Shown here: positions 15,019-20,034 of the stretch, in pieces | How positions within the stretch are numbered: position 1 is the first letter of the stretch | Layout of the letters: each line of letters starts with the position of its first letter | Origin: Bacteroidota bacterium | GTDB lineage: Bacteria > Bacteroidota > Bacteroidia > Cytophagales > Cyclobacteriaceae | Assembly: GCA_003242315.1 (NCBI GenBank) | Contig: QGUY01000041.1 | Coordinates: forward strand, 1-20,034 | Reading direction: 5' to 3' | Length of the DNA stretch: 20,034 bases | The notes under the pieces: generated by a model | What the model was told of the DNA's origin: nothing | Databases searched by the model: none | The model's input: the letters and a program-made list of their open reading frames with translations, nothing else | Position numbers and translations under genes: made by a program

Positions 15019-15849
15019 ATGGTAAATATCCTTGTACCGACCGATTTTTCTGACCTTTCACGCGTTGCCATCGACTATGCCATCAAGCTCGCAAATAAGC
15101 TGGATGGCACCCTTACCCTGCTCCACGTGGTGACGGTAATTCAGCCCACGCGTGCAAGTATGAGGCTAAGGCTCGAAGCGCTGGAAGAAGAACTCATGCA
15201 CGTCGCTAAGGAAGACATGGAATTGCTGACGGCGGAACTTGCCGGGAAACTGAAGACGACAAAACCGCTCCAGCATCGGATCGTGCAAGGGTCATCGTTT
15301 AACGCGACGGTAAAGAATGAAGCGAAAAAGCTTCGGTCAGGTTTGATTGTGATCGGAACGCGAGGCGCCAACGGGTTAAAGAAAGTTGTCCTCGGAAGCA
15401 ATACGGCGTCACTTATCGAGATCAGTCACATCCCCGTGCTGGTCGTTCCTGAACTTGCAGAATTCAATGGCATCAAGAGACTCGTGTATGCTACTGACCT
15501 GATGCACATCGACGATGAGCTCGCCACCATGCTTCCGTTCGTAAAAATCTTTGAATCGACCGTGCATATCTTCCATGCTGCATCCAACGCGAAGGATGTG
15601 GCAGCTGCTGAGTCGCGAATTCGCGAAGCGATTGCCAGGGTCGACTACGACCGCTTTGAAGTAAAGGTTGTGGCTGACCGGGATGTCGACAGGGCTGTGG
15701 AGGCGTATGTAAAGGAAACATCAGGCGATCTTCTCGCGACGTTTACTCACGAGCACAGCGTCTATGAAAAACTGTTTGACAGGAGTCTTACCCGCAAGCT
15801 GGCTTTCCAAAGTCGGATTCCACTGCTCGCATTCCGCCAGCATCCGTAG
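15019..15849 (+). CDS. Universal stress protein with two tandem UspA domains
   Basis: The 276-residue cytoplasmic protein has two Usp folds. The first (about 1-146) begins NILVPTDFSDLSRVAIDYA and ends with GTRGANGLKKVVLGSNTASLIE. The G-2x-G-9x-G-S nucleotide-binding pattern is complete there (Gly113, Gly116, Gly126, Ser127), followed by IPVLVVPE. The second (about 150-276) begins RLVYATDLMHIDDELA but lacks the glycine pattern: the equivalent place reads FTHEHSVYEKLFDRSLTRKLA, and the domain ends IPLLAFRQHP. The first domain probably binds ATP and the second is probably a dimerisation or regulatory half. Tandem Usp proteins are common in Bacteroidota. No operon partner is evident: the upstream gene is divergent and the downstream gene convergent with a 6-base gap. 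Confidence 0.9.
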   Translation: MVNILVPTDFSDLSRVAIDYAIKLANKLDGTLTLLHVVTVIQPTRASMRLRLEALEEELMHVAKEDMELLTAELAGKLKTTKPLQHRIVQGSSFNATVKNEAKKLRSGLIVIGTRGANGLKKVVLGSNTASLIEISHIPVLVVPELAEFNGIKRLVYATDLMHIDDELATMLPFVKIFESTVHIFHAASNAKDVAAAESRIREAIARVDYDRFEVKVVADRDVDRAVEAYVKETSGDLLATFTHEHSVYEKLFDRSLTRKLAFQSRIPLLAFRQHP

Positions 15850-15855
15850 CTGTGT

Positions 15856-17289
15856 CTAGAAGTCGGCGTTACCCGGATAACGGGGGAAAGGAATTACGTC
15901 GCGGATATTGGTCATACCTGTGACAAACTGCATCATCCGTTCAAAGCCCAATCCGAATCCACTGTGAGGCGCGGATCCGAATCTGCGCAGGTCCAGGTAC
16001 CACCAGAGTTCTTTTTCCGGAAGGCCAAGTTGGCGGATGCGGTTTAGCAGTTTGTTGTAGTCTGCCTCCCGCTCTGAACCACCGATGATCTCGCCGATAC
16101 CCGGAAACAGAACATCCATTGCTGCAACGGTGCAACCGTCGTCGTTTTGTTTCATGTAGAATGCCTTGATGTCGGCCGGATAGTTATACAGGATCACCGG
16201 CTTCTTGAAGTGTTTTTCTACCAGGAACCGTTCGTGTTCCGACTGCAGGTCGACACCCCAGGTTTCAACGGGAAACTGAAACTTCTTTTTCTTGTTCGGT
16301 GTGGAGTTCTTAAGTATTTCGAAGGCTTCTGTGTAAGTGAGCCGTTCAAAGTCGTTCTCGACAACAAACTTCAGCTTTTCGATAAGACCCATTTCGCTGC
16401 GTTGATCCTGCGGCTTTGATCGTTCCTCCTCGGCGAGCCGGTTGGCGAGGAAGGCCAGGTCGTCAGCACAGTTGTTGAGGACATAATTGCACAGGTATCG
16501 CACGAATGCCACGGCCAGGTCCATGTTGTCTTCAAGATCATAGAACGCCATTTCGGGTTCGATCATCCAGAACTCCGAAAGGTGGCGGGTCGTGTTGGAG
16601 TTCTCCGCCCGGAAGCATGGACCGAACGTATAAATCTCACCCAGCGCGAGTGCATGCGTTTCGCCTTCGAGCTGTCCCGAGACGGTAAGGTTGGTTTCGC
16701 GTCCGAAAAAGTCTTCCCGAAAGTCTACGCTGCCGTCTTCGGATCGGGGAGGGTTGCCCGCGTCGAGGGTTGTCACCCTGAACATTGCGCCAGCACCTTC
16801 AGCATCGGAACCCGTGATGATGGGCGTATGAACATAAACGAAGCCTCTGTCGTTAAAAAATGTGTGGACGGCATAGGCCAGGGCATGTCGCACTCGCATT
16901 ACCGCGCCAAACGTGTTGGTTCGGGGTCGCAAATGTGCGATCTCACGAAGGAATTCAAGCGAGTGGCGCTTGGGCTGAAGCGGGTATTTTTCCGGATCGC
17001 TGTCGCCAAGAATTGTGAGTGACGAAACCTTCACTTCCATCGTCTGCCCCTTTGCAGGTGATGGGACGAGCGTACCCTCTGCGCGGATGCAGGCGCCGGT
17101 CGTGATGCGTTTCAGCAGGGCTTCGTCCATGGTCTTGTAGTCGACAACGAGCTGGAGCGTGCTGATCGTCGAGCCGTCACTCAGGGTGATAAACTGGTTG
17201 TTCCTGAAGGTCCGGACCCAGCCCATAACAACGACGGACTGACCGGAGGGCTCGAGGTTCAGCAGTTCTTTGATACGGGTTCGCTTCAT
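15856..17289 (-). CDS. asnS: Asparaginyl-tRNA synthetase
   Basis: This 477-residue class IIb synthetase charges tRNA-Asn with asparagine. The N-terminal OB-fold anticodon-binding domain (about 15-100) includes VMGWVRTFRN and FITLSDGS. The catalytic core has HTPIITGSDAEGAGAMF, the AsnRS pattern FFGRETNLTVSGQL, motif 2 at about 226-248 (FRAENSNTTRHLSEF) and motif 3 near 446-451 (GLGFER), ending VIPFPRYPGNADF. AsnRS and AspRS are distinguished here by GAMFRVTTLD and the PRYPGNADF ending, both AsnRS-like. Length is normal. The gene is divergent from rpoN across a 166-base gap and convergent with the universal stress gene. Its leader contains a hairpin at 17312-17336. Confidence 0.97.
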   Translation of the reverse strand: MKRTRIKELLNLEPSGQSVVVMGWVRTFRNNQFITLSDGSTISTLQLVVDYKTMDEALLKRITTGACIRAEGTLVPSPAKGQTMEVKVSSLTILGDSDPEKYPLQPKRHSLEFLREIAHLRPRTNTFGAVMRVRHALAYAVHTFFNDRGFVYVHTPIITGSDAEGAGAMFRVTTLDAGNPPRSEDGSVDFREDFFGRETNLTVSGQLEGETHALALGEIYTFGPCFRAENSNTTRHLSEFWMIEPEMAFYDLEDNMDLAVAFVRYLCNYVLNNCADDLAFLANRLAEEERSKPQDQRSEMGLIEKLKFVVENDFERLTYTEAFEILKNSTPNKKKKFQFPVETWGVDLQSEHERFLVEKHFKKPVILYNYPADIKAFYMKQNDDGCTVAAMDVLFPGIGEIIGGSEREADYNKLLNRIRQLGLPEKELWWYLDLRRFGSAPHSGFGLGFERMMQFVTGMTNIRDVIPFPRYPGNADF

Positions 17290-17311
17290 GCCTGGGATAC
17301 GTGGGTGAAGG

Positions 17312-17336
17312 CCGCAAAAAACGTTATTTTGTGCGG
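17312..17336 (-). other. Hairpin in the leader of asnS
   Basis: CCGCA (17312-17316) pairs with TGCGG (17332-17336). After one mismatch, AAAA (17318-17321) pairs with TTTT (17327-17330) around the loop CGTTA. In asnS mRNA it would lie 23-47 bases upstream of the start codon. It is not a T-box pattern. Whether it is regulatory, or lies upstream of the transcription start, cannot be told. Confidence 0.3.
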
Positions 17337-17420
17337 TTTGTCCAAGGAATTGTAAGGCATTCTATGGCCGTCAGAATTTGTTGGAACGAAAATTGTGTTC
17401 CGAAAATGCCCCATTAGTCG

Positions 17421-17428
17421 TAGCTTTG
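17421..17428 (+). promoter_or_regulatory. Probable -7 promoter box for rpoN
   Basis: TAGCTTTG is an exact match to the Bacteroidota -7 consensus TAnnTTTG and lies 27 bases upstream of the rpoN ATG at 17456. The nearest TTG upstream (17393-17395) is 25 bases away, slightly longer than usual, so the -33 element is uncertain. Confidence 0.45.
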
Positions 17429-17455
17429 TAAGGCTGATTAAAACGCACTTTTTCA

Positions 17456-18904
17456 ATGCAAAAGCTTGGTTTAAGCCAGTCGTTACAACAGAAGCTTTCT
17501 CCTCAGCAAATCCAGTTTATCAAGCTGTTGCAGGTGCCGACCGCGGAACTTGAGGCTCGCATTGAGGAGGAGCTGGAGCAGAACCCAGCGTTGGAAGAAG
17601 GGGAGGAGGAACCCTACGACGATCAGCCTCAGATGGAGGAGGAGATCCGCGAAGATGCAAAGACCGACGACGAGCTTGATATCAAGGATTACCTGCATGA
17701 CGACGACTATACCGGCTACAAGATGCAGGGCGATGGAGACGATGATGAGGACAGGGAGATGCCTATCCCGATGGCAACTACCCTTCATGAGCAGCTCATG
17801 GACCAGCTGGAATTTCTGGGTCTTGAAGAACCCCAGTATTCGATCGGTAAGCAGTTGGTCGGAAGCATAGAAGGAGATGGGTATATCCGTCGCGATCTTG
17901 ATGCGATTGTCAACGATCTCGCTTTTTCACAGGGAATAGAAACAACCCGCGAGGAAGTTGAGGAAGTCCTGAAAAAGATTCAGACGTTCGACCCCCCGGG
18001 GATCGCGGCGCGAAATCTCCAGGAATGCCTCCTGCTACAACTCGAACGTATGGACAATGGTCACGACATCGACGTGGCCGTTGCGAAGAAAATCATATCG
18101 GAATGCTTCGACGAATTCACCAAGAAGCATTACAGCAAGATTCAGAAGAAACTCGACACGGAAGATGAAGATTTTATCCGTGACGCGATAGACCTTATCG
18201 TGAAGTTGAATCCCAAGCCGGGCAGCGGTAGCGGGTCCACGTTGGTCAAGAATTCCTATATCATTCCCGACTTTATTCTCACGTCAAACAACGGCAAACT
18301 TGAGCTGACGTTGAACAGTCGCAATGCGCCCGATCTGCGCATAAGCCGTTCGTATGCTGAAATGTTCAAGGCATACGACAAGAGCGACAAGAAAGACAAG
18401 AAGCTGAAAGAAGCGGTCACTTTTGTCAAGCACAAGCTGGATGCCGCGAAATGGTTTATCGATGCCATCAAGCAACGTCAGCAGACCCTGCTGAAAACCA
18501 TGAAGGCCATCGTGGATTTCCAATACGAGTTTTTCCTGGAAGGCGATGAGACGAAGCTGAAGCCGATGATCCTTAAGGACATCGCCAACATGATCGGCAT
18601 GGACATCTCCACCGTGTCGCGCGTGGCGAGCAGCAAATCGGTGCAAACCGACTTTGGCATTTATCCGCTGAAGTACTTTTTCTCGGAAGGCATTACTACC
18701 GATTCAGGCGAGGAGGTAAGCAGCAGGGAGGTAAAGCAGATCATCAAGGAAATCATCGACTCCGAAGACAAGAGCAAACCGTATTCGGACGACAAACTGG
18801 AAAAGATACTCAACCAGAGGGGTTACAACATCGCCCGGCGTACAGTAGCCAAGTACCGCGAGCAGCTTAACATTCCTGTGGCCCGGCTGAGAAAGGAACT
18901 CTGA
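17456..18904 (+). CDS. rpoN: RNA polymerase sigma-54 factor
   Basis: The 482-residue protein is sigma-54, which directs RNA polymerase to -24/-12 promoters and needs AAA+ activators for open-complex formation. Region I (about 1-50) is the Gln/Leu-rich activator-responsive segment LGLSQSLQQKLSPQQIQFIKLLQ followed by ELEQNPALEE. Region II (about 50-105) is strongly acidic. The core-binding region follows with PPGIAARNLQECLLLQLER. The helix-turn-helix that reads the -12 element is at about 375-396 (DIANMIGMDISTVSRVASSKSV), followed by FGIYPLKYFFSEG. The RpoN box ARRTVAKYRE is at 460-469. All regions and the length are normal, so the protein should be functional. The gene for a PAP2-like membrane protein begins 2 bases after its stop. 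Confidence 0.97.
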   Translation: MQKLGLSQSLQQKLSPQQIQFIKLLQVPTAELEARIEEELEQNPALEEGEEEPYDDQPQMEEEIREDAKTDDELDIKDYLHDDDYTGYKMQGDGDDDEDREMPIPMATTLHEQLMDQLEFLGLEEPQYSIGKQLVGSIEGDGYIRRDLDAIVNDLAFSQGIETTREEVEEVLKKIQTFDPPGIAARNLQECLLLQLERMDNGHDIDVAVAKKIISECFDEFTKKHYSKIQKKLDTEDEDFIRDAIDLIVKLNPKPGSGSGSTLVKNSYIIPDFILTSNNGKLELTLNSRNAPDLRISRSYAEMFKAYDKSDKKDKKLKEAVTFVKHKLDAAKWFIDAIKQRQQTLLKTMKAIVDFQYEFFLEGDETKLKPMILKDIANMIGMDISTVSRVASSKSVQTDFGIYPLKYFFSEGITTDSGEEVSSREVKQIIKEIIDSEDKSKPYSDDKLEKILNQRGYNIARRTVAKYREQLNIPVARLRKEL

Positions 18905-18906
18905 TC

Positions 18907-19530
18907 GTGGATTTGCTGGCTCGCATTATTTCTGTATTGGTCCATCCGCTGCTGATGGGCACATACCTCTGTGCCCTCCTCATGCTGATTTTTCCTGCGG
19001 CGCTGGAGCCGGTGAGGCCGGAAAACTATCCGGGGTTTCTCATGTTGATTTTCCTGGTAACGTTCCTGCTACCGGCCATAAACCTTTTTATTTTCAAACT
19101 GTTCGGCTCGATCCCCTCATTGTCAATGCCGGAACGTCGCGACAGGTACGTGCCTTTCGTATTCATCTCGTTGTTCTACCTGATCATGACGTACCTGTTC
19201 TACTGGAAGTTTGGGATCGACTACAACGACAATATTTTTAGGTTTTTGCTGATCATGGACTTTCTCGTGGTGGGTGCGACACTGCTGACATTTTTTTACC
19301 GCGTCAGCGTTCACAGCCTTGCCGTGTGTGGCTTGCTTGGAATTTTTGTGCCATTAAACAAGGCGTCGGAAGGTTCAGCGTTGTTGTATGCTACGAGCGC
19401 ATGTCTTCTCGTTGCCGGCGCGGTAATGTCGGCCCGCCTTCAGTTGAATGCACATACTCCGCGCGAAATTCTCGTCGGCGGAGTCTCGGGTTTTATCATC
19501 GGGTTTGTCTCGATGATCGTAATGTTCTGA
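18907..19530 (+). CDS. PAP2-like integral membrane protein
   Basis: The 207-residue hydrophobic protein has about six predicted membrane segments: LLMGTYLCALLMLIF, FLMLIFLVTFLLPAINLFIF, FVFISLFYLIMTYLFYW, FLLIMDFLVVGATLLTFFY, an ALLYATSACLLVAGAVM helix and a C-terminal FIIGFVSMIVMF helix. The pieces RVSVHSLAVCGLLG and SARLQLNAHTPREILVGGVSGF resemble motifs II and III of PAP2 phosphatases (S-x-x-x-H and S-R-x-x-x-x-x-H-x-x-x-[DE]-x-x-x-G). The His residues are present but the match is distant, so lipid phosphatase activity is a hypothesis. The start is a GTG at 18907, 2 bases after the rpoN stop; the next in-frame ATG (18958) would delete the first 17 residues. It is probably co-transcribed with rpoN. 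Its stop abuts the convergent gene with no intervening base. Confidence 0.72.
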   Translation: MDLLARIISVLVHPLLMGTYLCALLMLIFPAALEPVRPENYPGFLMLIFLVTFLLPAINLFIFKLFGSIPSLSMPERRDRYVPFVFISLFYLIMTYLFYWKFGIDYNDNIFRFLLIMDFLVVGATLLTFFYRVSVHSLAVCGLLGIFVPLNKASEGSALLYATSACLLVAGAVMSARLQLNAHTPREILVGGVSGFIIGFVSMIVMF

Positions 19531-20034
19531 TCAGAAGCTTGACAGTGAGAGGCCGATGGTGAGTGTGCTGATATCGGCTTGTCCCGGCCCTTCGTCGGCA
19601 TCGAACAACGGCGACAGGTTGTAATAGGTAATCAGACCGATGTTGCCGACGCCGATCTTGACGAATGCACCGTAATTGAGTTTGTGCAGGTTGAAGTTCT
19701 GTTTGTTCTTGATCGACCGGACTTCGCCATCCTCGCTGTACTTGATTTTCGTGAAGGAGTCGTACAGGAATCCGACGCGGCCACCTATGGATGCCCTGAA
19801 GCTACGGCTGGGATCATCGGGGCGGGTGCTGAAGCGGATCTCCACTGGCACGTTGATGTAATTGGTTACCAGCATGGACTTCTTAACACCGGGATAGAGA
19901 TCGGATGCCGGTACCAGCTGCGTTTCAGATACCGTGCTGGTCAGTGTATAGTCGTTGGCAAAATTGAAGCGTTCGAAGCTGAACCCAAGGCCAGGGTGTA
20001 CGCTAAAATTGGGGGGCCGGATGCGTTTTTTGGG
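19531..20034 (-). CDS. Outer-membrane beta-barrel protein, C-terminal part (5' end outside the window)
   Basis: The minus-strand frame is open from the right edge to the TGA at 19531-19533, giving 167 residues of a longer protein; an internal ATG at 19875 is not the true start. The sequence is built of alternating beta strands typical of small Bacteroidota outer-membrane barrels (porin/PorT-like, OMP_b-brl families): GLGFSFERFNF, YINVPVEIRFSTRP, SFRASIGGRVGFLYDSFTKIKY, LNYGAFVKIGVGNIGLITYYNLSPLF and the last strand ISTLTIGLSLSSF. The C-terminal Phe is the usual outer-membrane assembly signal. LVTNYINVPVEIRF resembles the common 'Y.++P+.L+' strand of this superfamily. Substrate or role is unknown. 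Confidence 0.78.
   Translation of the reverse strand, partial: PKKRIRPPNFSVHPGLGFSFERFNFANDYTLTSTVSETQLVPASDLYPGVKKSMLVTNYINVPVEIRFSTRPDDPSRSFRASIGGRVGFLYDSFTKIKYSEDGEVRSIKNKQNFNLHKLNYGAFVKIGVGNIGLITYYNLSPLFDADEGPGQADISTLTIGLSLSSF

Noticed and set aside
17290..17455. Search for sigma-54 (-24/-12, TGGCAC-N5-TTGC) promoters near rpoN and across the window
   Set aside because: Several TGGCAC strings occur, but none has TTGC at the correct distance and none lies upstream of a gene start.

Overview
The window looks like chromosomal DNA of a member of the Bacteroidota, probably a Cytophagales-type organism. The evidence is a type IX secretion sorting domain, several lipoproteins with Bacteroidota-style lipoboxes, an outer-membrane beta-barrel protein, a Bacteroidota-type sigma-54, almost no Shine-Dalgarno sequences, and a few TAnnTTTG (-7 box) promoter elements. 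It is about half GC and densely coded. I saw no tRNA, rRNA, CRISPR array, transposase or prophage gene. The genus is not determined.

Layout. (1) 1-902: 3' part of nuoD (complex I), with a probable frameshift close to the left edge. (2) 984-10238: a periplasmic/outer-membrane oxidation island. It holds a very large lipoprotein (beta-propeller, HEAT repeats, C-terminal cytochrome c), a PQQ-dependent dehydrogenase lipoprotein with its own c-type heme domain, two tandem paralogous lipoproteins on the opposite strand, and a Tat-exported gluconate-2-dehydrogenase-subunit-3-like protein followed by a GMC flavoprotein. (3) 10249-13239: a tight run encoding a 5'(3')-nucleotidase-like HAD phosphatase, a nitrilase-family amidohydrolase and the bifunctional NAD(P)HX epimerase/dehydratase, which reads as a metabolite clean-up group. 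(4) 13240-13830: a leader that can fold into a three-helix structure, a very small T9SS-sorted protein, and a REP-like palindrome. (5) 13838-17289: threonine aldolase (-), a two-domain universal stress protein (+) and asparaginyl-tRNA synthetase (-). (6) 17456-19530: sigma-54 (rpoN) followed 2 bases later by a PAP2-like membrane protein. (7) 19531-20034: the C-terminal part of an outer-membrane beta-barrel protein running off the right edge.

How the genes may work together: the oxidation island could oxidise sugars or alcohols outside the cytoplasm, passing electrons through lipoprotein c-hemes toward the respiratory chain. The GMC flavoprotein has no export signal of its own and probably leaves the cell with its Tat-bearing small subunit. 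The remaining genes are mostly housekeeping. No defence system or plainly novel system is evident. The best leads are the structured leader at 13305-13371, the REP-like palindrome at 13805-13829, the tandem lipoprotein pair, and the probable nuoD frameshift.
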